NCBI GenBank assembly: GCA_000597885.1
Contig: CP004371.1
Location: 5,274,001 to 5,338,000, forward strand
Reading direction: 5' to 3'
From: Flammeovirgaceae bacterium 311
Lineage (GTDB): Bacteria > Bacteroidota > Bacteroidia > Cytophagales > Cyclobacteriaceae
DNA: 64,000 nucleotides
Of the stretch, positions 53,471 through 63,284 are shown in pieces (positions within the stretch are counted from its first letter, which is position 1; each line of letters begins with the position of its first letter). The position numbers and the translations under genes were made by a program. The notes under the pieces are model-generated. The model made no database searches. It had not been told where the DNA came from and saw only the letters and a program-made list of their open reading frames with translations.

Positions 53471-56266
53471 GTGAAGATTTTAATTAAACTGATTTTACTG
53501 AATGCCCTGTTTGCTACTCAGGTGTATGGTGCTATTAATCCTCCCGAAAACCTTAGGGTTGATTATAATACCACACCTATGGGCATTGATAATCCTGAAC
53601 CGGGATTTTCATGGGAGCCTGAAGATGTGAACAGGAGTGCAGTGCAGTCGGCTTACAGGCTCATTGTAAGTTCAACACAGGAAAAACTCGATAAAAATGA
53701 AGGCGACCTTTGGGATTCGGGGAAAAGAAAATCCAATCAAACCATTCAGGTTATTTATAGAGGTAAGCCCCTACAATCCAATACCCGCTATTTCTGGAAA
53801 GTGCAAAGCTGGAACGGAAAAGATGAAGGATCAGAGTTCAGTCCTCCAGCCTGGTTCCATACCGGCCTGTTTAATACCAGTGACTGGAAAGGCATATGGA
53901 TTACTGATGGAATGGAATTCCCTAAGAAGGACGAAGGTTTTTATGATAAAATACCTTCACCGCTGTTCAGAAAAAGCTTTTCAGTAAGTAAAGAAGTAAA
54001 AAGGGCCAGTTTATTTATTAGTGGTTTAGGCTATTATGAAGCCTTCCTGAATGGAAAAAAAGTAGGCGACCACCGGCTGGATCCTGGCTGGACACAATAT
54101 GCAAAAACGGTGTATTATGCCGCGTACGATGTTACGCCCCAAATTCAAAAAGGCGAAAATGCCATTGGGGCTATGTTGGGTAACGGATGGTACAACCCCC
54201 TTCCCATGAAGATGTTTGGCAGGTGGAACCTTCGTGAGTTTCTTACCATCGGAAAGCCAAAATTACTTGCTCAGCTGGAAATAGAATATACCGACGGAAG
54301 CCGTGAAACAGTGGTTACCGACAAAGACTGGAAGGCATCGGGAGGTCCTGTAGTTAAAAATAATGTTTACCTGGGAGAATGGTACGACGCCCGCCTGGAG
54401 AAAGAAGGCTGGCAAAAAGCAGGATATCGTGATGCTAAGTGGCAAAAGGTGCAGCCTGTCGAAGCCCCTGCCGGAACACTTACCTGGCAGTATATTCCGG
54501 CCATAAAGCAAACTAAAACTATTATTCCAAAAGCCATCAGCTCACCGGCACCCAATACCTATGTGGTGGATATGGGCCAGAACTTTGCCGGGGTTATCAA
54601 AATGAAAATGACTGCCCCTGCAGGTACTGAAATCAGGTTTCGCTATGCAGAACTACTGTATAAAGATGGTAATCTGGATTTTCGTACCACAGCTGCCGCT
54701 CAGATAAAAAAAGGCGGTATTCAGGGAGGACCCGGCGCTCCGGAAACTGCCTGGCAGGAAGACCACTATTACAGCAAAGGACAGGGCGTGGAGATTTTTG
54801 AGCCCAGGTTTACTTTTCATGGGTTTCGCTATGTGGAAATAACCGGACTGCCGTACAAGCCCTCTTTGAATGATATCGAAGGGATCAGGCTTAACTCCGA
54901 TCTTCCCGATAATGCTTCTTTCCAATCTTCCAACCAGTTGTTCAATAAGGTGCAGGAAATGGCAGAGTGGACGATGCTTAGCAATGTGTACAGCGTAGAA
55001 TCTGACTGCCCGGCACGCGAAAAGTTTGGCTATGGCGGTGATATGGTTACCGCCGGTGAAACCTATATGTACAATTATGATATGGCTAATTTCTATGCCA
55101 AAGCAGTACGTGATTTTACCAACGATGCCTTACCCAGTGGTGCCATGACAGAATGCGCTCCCAACATTGGCATAAATGCAAGAGGGGTGGTGCCTGGTAC
55201 CGGCCCTGTAGGCTGGACGCTCGCTCACCCTTTTCTGGTAGAAAAGCTTTACAAATATTATGGAAACCTGGAACTAGTAAAGGAGCAGTACCAGCCTATG
55301 AAGGACCTGGTGAATTTTTACCGTGAGCATGTTCCCAATCATATTATTACAGTTGGCATTGGCGACCATGTAAGCATAGATGAACGGCCAACGCCGGTAA
55401 CCAGTACTGCCTTTTATTACCATCATGCCAGAATTTTGTCTGATATGGCCCGGCTGCTGGGGAAGAAAAAAGATGCCCAAACCTATAATGCATTGGCCGA
55501 AGACATTAAGCAGGCTTTCATAAAAGAATTTGTTGATGAGAAAAGCGGCAAGGTGTACACCCACACACAGGCGGCACAGGTGTTTGCCCTTTACTACGAT
55601 CTGGTTCCGGAAAATACAAAAAACCAGGCGCTTCAGGTACTGAAGGATGAAATATTCATGAAGCATAAAGGCCACTTATCTACCGGCATCTTCTCTACTA
55701 AAATGATGCTGAATTACCTCAGTGACCAAAACCTGGATGAGGTCAGCTATAGCATGATGAACCAGAAAGAATATCCCGGCTTTGGCTATATGGTTAATAA
55801 TGGGGCCACCACCTTGTGGGAAAACTGGGCTTTTAAAACCGGTGACAGTAAGAATCATCCCATGTTTGGTTCCATCAGCGAATGGTTTCACAAGTCCCTG
55901 CTGGGTATTCAGCAATCTGATAGTTCAGTGGCATTCAGCGATATTGTGATAAAGCCTTCTGTTGTTGGCGGCTTGTCCTGGGCAAAGGGACATTACCAGT
56001 CTGTGCGGGGAAGGATCAGCAGTAACTGGTGGAAGTTTGGAGATGATCTTCACCTAAGTATTGAAATTCCTGCCAATACAAGGGCTACAGTCTATGTGCC
56101 TGCCATTAGCATAGGCCGCCACGATATTTATGAAGGGCAGTCCAGGCTAATTAGTGAAGATGAGGAAAGTGAAAAACAGGATGATATCAGATTTATACGG
56201 AAAGAACCAGGCTATTTTGTCTTTAGCGTAGGGTCCGGACAATACGATTTTGTGGTAAGACAATGA
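53471..56266 (+). CDS. GH78 alpha-L-rhamnosidase
   Basis: This 931-residue exported enzyme has signal peptide about 1-20. The N-terminal fibronectin-like and jelly-roll domains (NPPENLRVDYNTTPMGIDNPEPGFSW, AYRLIVSS, NTRYFWKVQSW) precede the (alpha/alpha)6 barrel. The catalytic acid region is ESDCPAREKFGYGGDM at about 510-524, and further GH78 blocks are ECAPNIGINARG, FYYHHARILSDMARLLGKK and FGYMVNNGATTLWENW with the catalytic base Glu. It removes alpha-L-rhamnose from pectic or arabinogalactan chains. The GTG start has no upstream alternative in frame. Its stop overlaps the GH30 start (ATGA), so the two are translationally coupled. Confidence 0.9.
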   Translation: MKILIKLILLNALFATQVYGAINPPENLRVDYNTTPMGIDNPEPGFSWEPEDVNRSAVQSAYRLIVSSTQEKLDKNEGDLWDSGKRKSNQTIQVIYRGKPLQSNTRYFWKVQSWNGKDEGSEFSPPAWFHTGLFNTSDWKGIWITDGMEFPKKDEGFYDKIPSPLFRKSFSVSKEVKRASLFISGLGYYEAFLNGKKVGDHRLDPGWTQYAKTVYYAAYDVTPQIQKGENAIGAMLGNGWYNPLPMKMFGRWNLREFLTIGKPKLLAQLEIEYTDGSRETVVTDKDWKASGGPVVKNNVYLGEWYDARLEKEGWQKAGYRDAKWQKVQPVEAPAGTLTWQYIPAIKQTKTIIPKAISSPAPNTYVVDMGQNFAGVIKMKMTAPAGTEIRFRYAELLYKDGNLDFRTTAAAQIKKGGIQGGPGAPETAWQEDHYYSKGQGVEIFEPRFTFHGFRYVEITGLPYKPSLNDIEGIRLNSDLPDNASFQSSNQLFNKVQEMAEWTMLSNVYSVESDCPAREKFGYGGDMVTAGETYMYNYDMANFYAKAVRDFTNDALPSGAMTECAPNIGINARGVVPGTGPVGWTLAHPFLVEKLYKYYGNLELVKEQYQPMKDLVNFYREHVPNHIITVGIGDHVSIDERPTPVTSTAFYYHHARILSDMARLLGKKKDAQTYNALAEDIKQAFIKEFVDEKSGKVYTHTQAAQVFALYYDLVPENTKNQALQVLKDEIFMKHKGHLSTGIFSTKMMLNYLSDQNLDEVSYSMMNQKEYPGFGYMVNNGATTLWENWAFKTGDSKNHPMFGSISEWFHKSLLGIQQSDSSVAFSDIVIKPSVVGGLSWAKGHYQSVRGRISSNWWKFGDDLHLSIEIPANTRATVYVPAISIGRHDIYEGQSRLISEDEESEKQDDIRFIRKEPGYFVFSVGSGQYDFVVRQ

Positions 56267-58701
56267 ACATGCAGACAATGTGGAGTACTATGTATAAATC
56301 CCTTTTATTATCCATTATAATATTAAATATTGTTGCCTTAGCCCCTCCGGGCATTGCCTTTGCACAGGTACAAAACATTGAGATTGATGTTGAAGAAAGG
56401 TATCAGACCATTGAAGGCTTTGGCACCTGTGTTATTGATTTTCTGAGTAGCCCTGAAATGCCGGGCTATTTCGATGATTCGCTCTATAATATGGCGGTAA
56501 ATGATCTGGGTATGTCTATGCTCCGGCTTTCTTTTCCTCAAAGCATGGAATGGAAAAATGATGACGGGGATCCGGATCATTTCAACTGGCCGGCCTTTAG
56601 CATGGAGCAGCTGCATAAAAGAATGCAGGTGGCACAGGAATTTCAGAAGAGGGGGGTGGATAAAGTGCTGGTTTCTACCTGGTCGCCGCCTGAGTTTACC
56701 AAAACCCATCGTTCTACCATTTTTGGAGGCCACCTGCGCATGGATATGTACGAGGAGTATGCAGAGAATTTTGCAGCCCTGGTGATAGCAGCTAAAAAAA
56801 ACTGGGGGATCAACATAGGGGCAGTAGGCTTACAAAATGAGCTGCTCTTTATCGAACCCTATAAATCCTGTATCTATAATCCCTATCAGGCCAGAGAAGC
56901 GGTTAGGGTTCTGCAGCGGAAATTCCAGAAAGAAGGCATACAGGCAAAGATCATAATGCCAGAAGAGATGATGGCGCTGCACAGGATGAAAGCCTATGTT
57001 GGTCCTGTAATGGCCGACCAGGAAACCAGCAGGTTTCGGGGAGCCCTGGCTGCTCACAGGCTCGAAGATGGTGAGAAGTTAAGCGAATGGAAAGAATTTT
57101 CAGCTCCTTTTAACAAGCAAAGCTGGATGACAGAAACCTCCGGCCATTCTACAGACTGGCAGGGTGCACTGGAGCTGGCAGAGGATATCCATGAGCACCT
57201 GGTGCTGGGTAATTTTTCCGCCTGGATATACTGGCAGCTTTCAGAAAACAAGGATGATGTGTATTCCCTGATGAACAAGCATACACCACTTCCTAAATAC
57301 CATACCTCCAAACATTTTTACCGCTACATCCGTCCCGGAGCCCGGCGGGTTCAGGCCAGTACTTCCGGGCAGGTACTGGCTTCGGCCTTTGTACATCCGG
57401 TAAGCGGCCAGCTAACGGTGGTACTGGTAAATAAGCACACAGAGGCTGCTAACATAAGGCTTGCCCTCAGGAATTTTAAAATGAAAGATTTCAGTGGGTA
57501 TCTATCTACCGAAGGGGCATACTTTGCAGCCATCAAAAAGTACAGGTCCGGGAAATCTCTTCAGATGCCGGCTAACGCTGTAATTACGCTTATTGCACAA
57601 GATAAAGGCCTGGCTACTGAGCAGGAGGTGGAACCCTGGCCTGAAGCCTGGATTCCCTCCGACGGAGATCCTCTTTCCTATTATGGCACAATGGAGGGAA
57701 CACCCCCTTCCAAAGCTGATCATGCCAGCTTACTGGCCAGGGTTGGTAACCTGGAAAAGCTCACAGAAGCGCTCAAAGGTATTTCTGTAAATGATACGGT
57801 TTATAATGGTTGGACCCCTCTGCATTTTGCTGCTTTGGCTGGTCAGGCAGAAATCATGAAATACCTCATCAGCCAGGGAGCAGATGTAAATCAGCCTGCT
57901 GCCGGCGGCTGGTCGCCCTTTCACATGGCAGCCTCAGCTTTTGGCGGAAACGGACATGATGGGCAAAAAGTCACCAAAGACAGAATTCTGCAAATTGCCC
58001 TGGAGGCTAAGCCAGATGTGCAGCAACGCACCAATGATGGCTGGACTGCCCTGCATGCCGCTGTCATCAATTCCCATACCGCCTGGAGCCAGGATGAATC
58101 AGAGGTTATCCGGAGAGTTGATGCCCTGATACACGCGGGTATTGACGTAAATGTGACTGATAAAGAGGGGAGATCGCCTCTTCACTGGGCGGCATGGCAG
58201 GGTTACGAATCTATGGTGCAGGTACGGCCGGCAGTGGTAAATGAGCTTATCAAAAGAGGTGCAGAAGTAAATATGCAGGACAGCCAGGGCAATACTCCTT
58301 TGCATTATGCAGTTCTAATGGGCTACCCCTCTATCATAGAGGCCCTCCTGGATGCCGGGGCAGCGCCTGAGCTTAAAAATCATAAGAACGAATCTCCATT
58401 GTTCCTTGCAGAGAAGGCCGCTTATTGGAATGTGTGGCAACTATTGCAGGGTCAGCGCACAGGCGTGAATGCCCGGGTGGATGCAGAGCAGGAGCCTAAA
58501 AGCGATGGTAAACTGGGCAGAGCGCTCCTCCAGGCAGCCTGGAAAGGAGAAGAACAAGAAGTTAAACGTTTACTGGACGCCGGGGCAGACGTTTTTTTTC
58601 GTGACAGTGATGGTTTTCGGGCCATTGACCGGGCAAGAGATGGTGGCCACACAGAAATTGTGCGCTTGATTCAGCATAAAATAGATGAACTAAAGCAGTA
58701 G
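56263..58701 (+). CDS. GH30-family glycosidase with C-terminal ankyrin repeats
   Basis: This 812-residue exported enzyme has a signal peptide (about 10-35) then a GH30 barrel: IEGFGTCVIDF, MSMLRLSFP, LVSTWSPPEF, acid/base Glu193 in VGLQNELLF (family Pro changed to Leu) and nucleophile Glu291 in SWMTETSG. A beta domain (about 355-447, VLASAFVHPVSGQLTVVLVN) closes the GH30 unit. Residues about 486-806 are some six ankyrin repeats (NGWTPLHFAALAGQAEIMKYL, DGWTALHAAV, EGRSPLHWAA, QGNTPLHYAVLMGYPSIIEALLDAG, LLQAAWKGEEQEVKRLLDAGAD). Ankyrin repeats on a secreted glycosidase are rare. It is coupled to the GH78 gene. GH30 activities include glucuronoxylanase and several beta-exoglycosidases; which applies is unknown. 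Confidence 0.85.
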   Translation: MNMQTMWSTMYKSLLLSIIILNIVALAPPGIAFAQVQNIEIDVEERYQTIEGFGTCVIDFLSSPEMPGYFDDSLYNMAVNDLGMSMLRLSFPQSMEWKNDDGDPDHFNWPAFSMEQLHKRMQVAQEFQKRGVDKVLVSTWSPPEFTKTHRSTIFGGHLRMDMYEEYAENFAALVIAAKKNWGINIGAVGLQNELLFIEPYKSCIYNPYQAREAVRVLQRKFQKEGIQAKIIMPEEMMALHRMKAYVGPVMADQETSRFRGALAAHRLEDGEKLSEWKEFSAPFNKQSWMTETSGHSTDWQGALELAEDIHEHLVLGNFSAWIYWQLSENKDDVYSLMNKHTPLPKYHTSKHFYRYIRPGARRVQASTSGQVLASAFVHPVSGQLTVVLVNKHTEAANIRLALRNFKMKDFSGYLSTEGAYFAAIKKYRSGKSLQMPANAVITLIAQDKGLATEQEVEPWPEAWIPSDGDPLSYYGTMEGTPPSKADHASLLARVGNLEKLTEALKGISVNDTVYNGWTPLHFAALAGQAEIMKYLISQGADVNQPAAGGWSPFHMAASAFGGNGHDGQKVTKDRILQIALEAKPDVQQRTNDGWTALHAAVINSHTAWSQDESEVIRRVDALIHAGIDVNVTDKEGRSPLHWAAWQGYESMVQVRPAVVNELIKRGAEVNMQDSQGNTPLHYAVLMGYPSIIEALLDAGAAPELKNHKNESPLFLAEKAAYWNVWQLLQGQRTGVNARVDAEQEPKSDGKLGRALLQAAWKGEEQEVKRLLDAGADVFFRDSDGFRAIDRARDGGHTEIVRLIQHKIDELKQ

Positions 58702-58740
58702 AATCTGCTGCCCGGCCCAGGCACAGTAATGCTCCTGCTT

Positions 58741-59373
58741 CTAAATCAGCCCTCTTTTATGCGCTTCATTTACCAGGCTGGCGGTGTTTTTAGCTCCCAG
58801 CTTTTGGGTAATGTTCAGGCGGTGGGTTTGTACGGTGCGCAGGCTGATAAAGAGCGTGTCGGCAATCTCCTGGTTGGTGTGTTCTTTGGCAACCATGGCC
58901 AGAATTTCCTCCTCGCGCTTGGTGAGCAGTACTTCGTGCAGATTTCGCTTCTTGCCCGTCAGCATTTCCTCCATCATGTTCTTCTGGATCTGCTGATCAA
59001 TATACTGCTGGCCGCCTATGACAGTATCGATGGCCCTGTACAGGCTCTGCTGATCGGTGTTCTTGAGCAGATAGCCCCAGGCCCCGTTGCGCATCATCTG
59101 CTTTACGTAATGTGACTCCTCAAAATTGGTAAGTGCAATCACTTTAATATAAGGGTACTGCTGGGTAATAATTTTGCATAGCTCTATACCACTCTGGCCG
59201 GGCATCTGGATATCAAGCAGGAGCACATCAGGCTGCTGCTCCTGCAGGGCTTTCAGTAATTGCTCACCATTGGTGACAGCAAAAAGCACCTTGAATTGCT
59301 CGTTACTTTCCAGCATGGCCTTAAGGCCGCCAATAACCAGCAGATGGTCGTCAGTAATGGCTATTCGTATCAT
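58741..59373 (-). CDS. NarL/FixJ-type response regulator
   Basis: This 210-residue regulator has a receiver domain (ITDDHLLV, phospho-acceptor Asp54 in VLLLDIQMPGQSG, Thr-Asn in VIALTNF, Lys in YLLKNTDQQ) and a LuxR-type helix-turn-helix (LTKREEEILAMVAKEHTNQEIADTLFISLRTVQTHRLNI). The cognate kinase gene ends 10 bp upstream. Convergent with the GH30 gene, 39 bp apart. Confidence 0.9.
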   Translation of the reverse strand: MIRIAITDDHLLVIGGLKAMLESNEQFKVLFAVTNGEQLLKALQEQQPDVLLLDIQMPGQSGIELCKIITQQYPYIKVIALTNFEESHYVKQMMRNGAWGYLLKNTDQQSLYRAIDTVIGGQQYIDQQIQKNMMEEMLTGKKRNLHEVLLTKREEEILAMVAKEHTNQEIADTLFISLRTVQTHRLNITQKLGAKNTASLVNEAHKRGLI

Positions 59374-59383
59374 GGGTATTTAC

Positions 59384-61369
59384 TTATACTGCTGTTGTTT
59401 CGGTGATAGCTTTCTCAAGGAATGGCGTTATATCAAATTCTGCATAGACGGTGGTGCCTTTACCTGGAGCGGAATCTATAGAGAGCTCCCCGTGCATATC
59501 CTTTACCCTTGCCCTTAGGTTATCAAGGCCAATGCCTTTGCCTTCACCTGTTTCAAATCCCACTCCATTATCCTCCACCGTCAGGCAAAGCTGGTGCTCG
59601 TGCAGGCTTAGCTGCACCAGGGCCTGTGAGGCATGAGCATGTTTGATGATGTTGTTGACCAGCTCCTGCACCATGCGGTAGAGCACCAGCTTAAAGTTGC
59701 TCTTGAGTTTGATGCTTTCTCCCAGGTAGTAGAAGTCTACCTGCAGGGCAGGATTACTCACTGATTTGCAGAAGCTGGCCAGGGCCTGGTCCAGCTCATA
59801 GCGGATGAGCATATCAGGAGAGAGGTTGTGGGCAATGGTTCTTACCTCGCGGGAGGCAGCATCCAGCATGGAGGAGGTATGGTGGAACTTCTGTGCATGC
59901 CCTGCCCAGTCCATCTCGTTCTGCAGCACGCTTAGGTGCATCTTGGTGGCAGAGAGAATGCCACCCACACCATCATGAAGTTCTCTGGCCAAACGGCTTC
60001 TTTCTTTTTCTTCTCCTTCTATCATGGCCATGAGTACCTTTAGCTCTCCTTCCTGCCGCAGGGCGTGCAGGCGCTGTGCATTGGTTTTCTGCTTATCGCG
60101 GTATCGCATGTAGAAGATGATGATGCCCGAGAGCAGGGCTATCACAGCAATGAGCGAAAGGTAGATCAGGTTGTTCTTTTTCTCGATCTCCAGGCTGTTT
60201 TGAGCCAGCAGCAGCTTTTGCTGGGCAATCTCCTTTTCCTTCTGCGTGGTCTGATACTCAATCTCCATCCGGTGTATGCTCTGCTGGGTCTGGGCCCCCA
60301 TCAGTGAGTCGTTGAGGGCCTGGTACTTCTTGTGATACTCCAGCGCAAGTTCCGGATTATCAAGTTGCTCCAGCATCTGAGATCCTATGCGGTAAAGCAG
60401 CCGGAGTTCGTTAGATGCATTGATACTTTTTCCAACAACCAGCCCTCTGCCCAGGTAGTGCAGGGCCTGCTCTAGCAGGTCCATTTTCATGTAGGTAGTA
60501 GCCAGTCCTTTGTTAATATAAAGCTCATGCAAAGGGTCGGGGTGATAGTGCAGAACCTGCAGGCCCTGCTGATAATAGGCCAGGGCTTGCTGGTAATGCT
60601 GTTGTTCCATTTCTGCCTCTCCCAGGTTTTCGTAAGCAAAAAGTACCTGGTTCAGATTGCCGGTAAGTTGTCCCAGCTTTAACACTTCCAGCAGATATTC
60701 TGTAGCATTTTTGTATCGCCTGGCCAGAAGTTCACTGGCACCCATATTATTTAGGCTCTGCGAGATCGCAAAGGTATCTTTTAATTGCAGGGCAATCCCG
60801 TAGCTTTTTTCTGCATACTGAAAGCATTTGCCGGCATCCCGTAATTCTCCGAATACAGAGGCCAGGTTATTACTGTATTTCATCTGGCTTTTTACATCAC
60901 CCAGCGCTTCTGCCAATTCCAGGGCTTTCAGGAAGTTGATAACGGCAGCCTCCAGACTGCCCATATTGGAATACATGTAGCCGGCATTGTTGTACCCCCT
61001 GGCCAGCTCTCTTTTGTCAATTTTTTTACTGAGCTCGATCTGCTCCAATGCCAGCTCCAGGGCTTCTTTGTACATACCCTTTTGATTCAGCACTTTTATC
61101 TGAAGCCCCAGGGCATTGTTGATGCCCCTCAGGTATCCGCTTTTTCGTGCAAGCGTAGCGGCCTCCAGATAATATAATTCAGCAGAATCAAGCTTTTCTT
61201 TCTCCAGCTGCGCATTACCCTGCTCCAGCAGTTGCTGTACCTGCAGGGAGTCTGGGGTAGATTTGCCAGCCCAGCCCGGAGAACTCGTCAGGAGCAGGGA
61301 CAGAACCAGCAGGTAGCCCAAAATACGGGCGCGGCAGTCCATGCAAAGCAGGGTAAGGCAATAGCGCAT
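59384..61369 (-). CDS. TPR-containing sensor histidine kinase
   Basis: This 661-residue kinase starts with a signal segment (about 15-35), then five to seven tetratricopeptide repeats (about 50-340, for example NNAGYMYSNMGSLEAAVINFLKALELAE, NNLASVFGELRDAGKCFQYAEKSY). A coiled coil and one membrane helix (LIYLSLIAVIALLSGIIIFYM) follow, then a HisKA_3 motif ERSRLARELHDGVGGILSAT and HATPase motifs ELVNNIIKHAHAS and GIGLDNLRARVKDMHG. The exported TPR domain is the probable sensor. It is the first gene of the two-gene operon with the NarL-type regulator. Confidence 0.9.
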   Translation of the reverse strand: MRYCLTLLCMDCRARILGYLLVLSLLLTSSPGWAGKSTPDSLQVQQLLEQGNAQLEKEKLDSAELYYLEAATLARKSGYLRGINNALGLQIKVLNQKGMYKEALELALEQIELSKKIDKRELARGYNNAGYMYSNMGSLEAAVINFLKALELAEALGDVKSQMKYSNNLASVFGELRDAGKCFQYAEKSYGIALQLKDTFAISQSLNNMGASELLARRYKNATEYLLEVLKLGQLTGNLNQVLFAYENLGEAEMEQQHYQQALAYYQQGLQVLHYHPDPLHELYINKGLATTYMKMDLLEQALHYLGRGLVVGKSINASNELRLLYRIGSQMLEQLDNPELALEYHKKYQALNDSLMGAQTQQSIHRMEIEYQTTQKEKEIAQQKLLLAQNSLEIEKKNNLIYLSLIAVIALLSGIIIFYMRYRDKQKTNAQRLHALRQEGELKVLMAMIEGEEKERSRLARELHDGVGGILSATKMHLSVLQNEMDWAGHAQKFHHTSSMLDAASREVRTIAHNLSPDMLIRYELDQALASFCKSVSNPALQVDFYYLGESIKLKSNFKLVLYRMVQELVNNIIKHAHASQALVQLSLHEHQLCLTVEDNGVGFETGEGKGIGLDNLRARVKDMHGELSIDSAPGKGTTVYAEFDITPFLEKAITETTAV

Positions 61370-61699
61370 GAGCGTAATAGTATAATGAGGGGAAGTCTTT
61401 GAACAATATTACAAAAAAAATCAGACAATTCTTTTTGTAATTGGCTGGAAAATATGGTGGTACCGCTGTGGGCAGTGGTTTCTATGATTTTTTAAGCCTG
61501 TTGTTAAAGGCAGAGAAATGAAGGATAAAAAGGGCCAGGTGTGCTGCCACTCAAGCAGGATGTTGAGGCATTAGAGCTCCTACGTAGTACTACGTATTTC
61601 TCATTATCATTTTTTCTACGCACAAATAAGGCTTGGCGCCAGCCTAAATTTGTACTATACAATCAGACAAAAGAATCAATCACCCTATTAATCAATGTC
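61370..61699. other. intergenic region, no gene seen
   Basis: About 330 bp upstream of the TPR kinase and small secreted proteins. Likely promoters for both directions; none can be defined. Confidence 0.45.
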
Positions 61700-61903
61700 A
61701 TGATAAAGTACCTCATATCATTCAGCCTCCTGCTGTTCTGTTTAACTTCCGGGGCTTTTACATTGATGACCAAAGCCGACATCATCATAAATGACAGCCA
61801 TTCCATGAGCCTAACCAGTGAGTGCCCGGGGCATTCTTGGAAGTGTAAACAGTTTGTCACTGCTCTGCTTTGGTGCAGAGTAGCAGGTGAACGGATAAAG
61901 TAA
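61700..61903 (+). CDS. small secreted peptide, doubtful
   Basis: A 67-codon frame from the ATG at 61700 begins with a good signal sequence (MIKYLISFSLLLFCLTSGAF) and continues TLMTKADIIINDSHSM with several Cys later (SECPGHSWKCKQF). No family recognised. The short length and lack of a clear downstream structure keep confidence low. Confidence 0.3.
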   Translation: MIKYLISFSLLLFCLTSGAFTLMTKADIIINDSHSMSLTSECPGHSWKCKQFVTALLWCRVAGERIK

Positions 61904-61995
61904 GGGTAGAATTCTGCCAGACTATTTTTCTGCTGACTCTTGGTGCCACTTGTACAGTATTCCTGGTGCTTCAGCGATGTTTTAAAGTTAATACT

Positions 61996-62436
61996 ATGTT
62001 AAACGCCTTCATCTCATTTATACGGTTATCGCTGATGTGGTTTGCGCTGATGGTTTCGATCTCCACAGCACATTCTGTACCACCCCTGGAAGCTAAACGG
62101 GACCAGCTGATGGAAAAACGATTTAGCGATTCTCTGGCAGCCCTTCGGGAACAGGATGATGCCAAAACAATAGCGCTTCTGAAAGCCATGGCCCATGAAT
62201 TTACGGAGGAAATGGAAAAGCTTAAACCCCAGTACCAGGAATGGTACCTCTCACTATCGGCAGCAGAAAAACGAAAGCTCTTATACGAGACAGATACTAA
62301 AAACTGGCTGCAGCTGATGCAGGAAATACAGTTCGATGCCTGCATACAGCGCCGTTTCAGAGAGAATCAGAAGCTGAAACAGGAATATGAAAGTATTCAG
62401 TTTTTATGCGACAAGGCCGCCGAGATAGCACAGTAG
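61996..62436 (+). CDS. hypothetical secreted protein
   Basis: This 146-residue exported protein has signal peptide about 1-26 (LSLMWFALMVSISTAHS). The mature part is helical and charged (KRDQLMEKRFSDSLAALREQDDAKTIALLKAMAHEFTEEMEKL, QEWYLSLSAAEKRKLLYETD) with two Cys. No family recognised. The ATG at 61996 begins the signal sequence. Confidence 0.6.
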   Translation: MLNAFISFIRLSLMWFALMVSISTAHSVPPLEAKRDQLMEKRFSDSLAALREQDDAKTIALLKAMAHEFTEEMEKLKPQYQEWYLSLSAAEKRKLLYETDTKNWLQLMQEIQFDACIQRRFRENQKLKQEYESIQFLCDKAAEIAQ

Positions 62437-62577
62437 CAGCAATACTAAAAAAGTCGGGTAGCTAACCATGGACTGGTGCTGCCGCTGTTCCAATCAGATC
62501 CACCTATTCGCCGCCCCTGGGGAAGCAGTCAATCAAGCATAATTAATCAAACAAATAACCCTTAATTTTTTACAATC

Positions 62578-63189
62578 ATGAAAAAGTTTCTGTATCCAAT
62601 TTACGCGCTTGCCATGCTGGCAATGGTTTCATGCACCGACGATGACGACAAGGTGCCAGCCCCGGAGCCTATGCCCACCAATGCTGTTTCCTACAATGGC
62701 AAAAACTATGATATCGACAACGGCACCATCATCGACTGGGGTTTCTGGGAGAATCACTATAACTACGACATCTTCCTGACAGACGGTATCATGGATTTTG
62801 AAAACGAAACAGCCCCAGGTGCCACTTTTGTAATCTATGCCGAGCTCTGGTCGCCAGGTACTGAAGACTTCTCTACCGGGACCTTTACCTTCGATGACAG
62901 TGGTAATACTGCTGGAAAACGATTCTTTGAAAGCCTCACTGTGGTGATCGATAGCAACAACAGCGGAGAGTTAGATGAAGAAGATGACGAGCTAACCGCA
63001 AAGGCAGGAACCTTTAAGATTTCCGCATCAGGCACACGCTATTCTGTAGAAATGGATGTAATGCTTAGCAATAACAAAGCCCTGAAAGGCACTTACAGCG
63101 GCACTTTCGAGAAATTTGAAGGTACACTGGAAGAAATGCCGGGCGGCAGGCAAAGAACTAAAAAGCCAGCTAAACTAAGCTTTAAATAA
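62578..63189 (+). CDS. hypothetical lipoprotein
   Basis: This 203-residue lipoprotein has the lipobox in MVSC (Cys about 19) followed by the acidic TDDDDK typical of surface-exposed lipoproteins of Bacteroidota. The mature part is beta-rich (VSYNGKNYDIDNGTIIDWGFW, NYDIFLTDGIMDFENE, GTFKISASGTRYSVEMDVMLSNNKALKGTYSG). No family is firmly recognised, though the fold may be a small lipocalin-like barrel. It is 95 bp upstream of the YceI gene on the same strand. Confidence 0.7.
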   Translation: MKKFLYPIYALAMLAMVSCTDDDDKVPAPEPMPTNAVSYNGKNYDIDNGTIIDWGFWENHYNYDIFLTDGIMDFENETAPGATFVIYAELWSPGTEDFSTGTFTFDDSGNTAGKRFFESLTVVIDSNNSGELDEEDDELTAKAGTFKISASGTRYSVEMDVMLSNNKALKGTYSGTFEKFEGTLEEMPGGRQRTKKPAKLSFK

Positions 63190-63284
63190 TTTATCTGAAC
63201 CTGATGCTTATAGTGAGCAGGATGTGAATCCAGTAATACTATCTATCAAAAACATCATTCTAAAAACAGGACTATCCTAAAATC

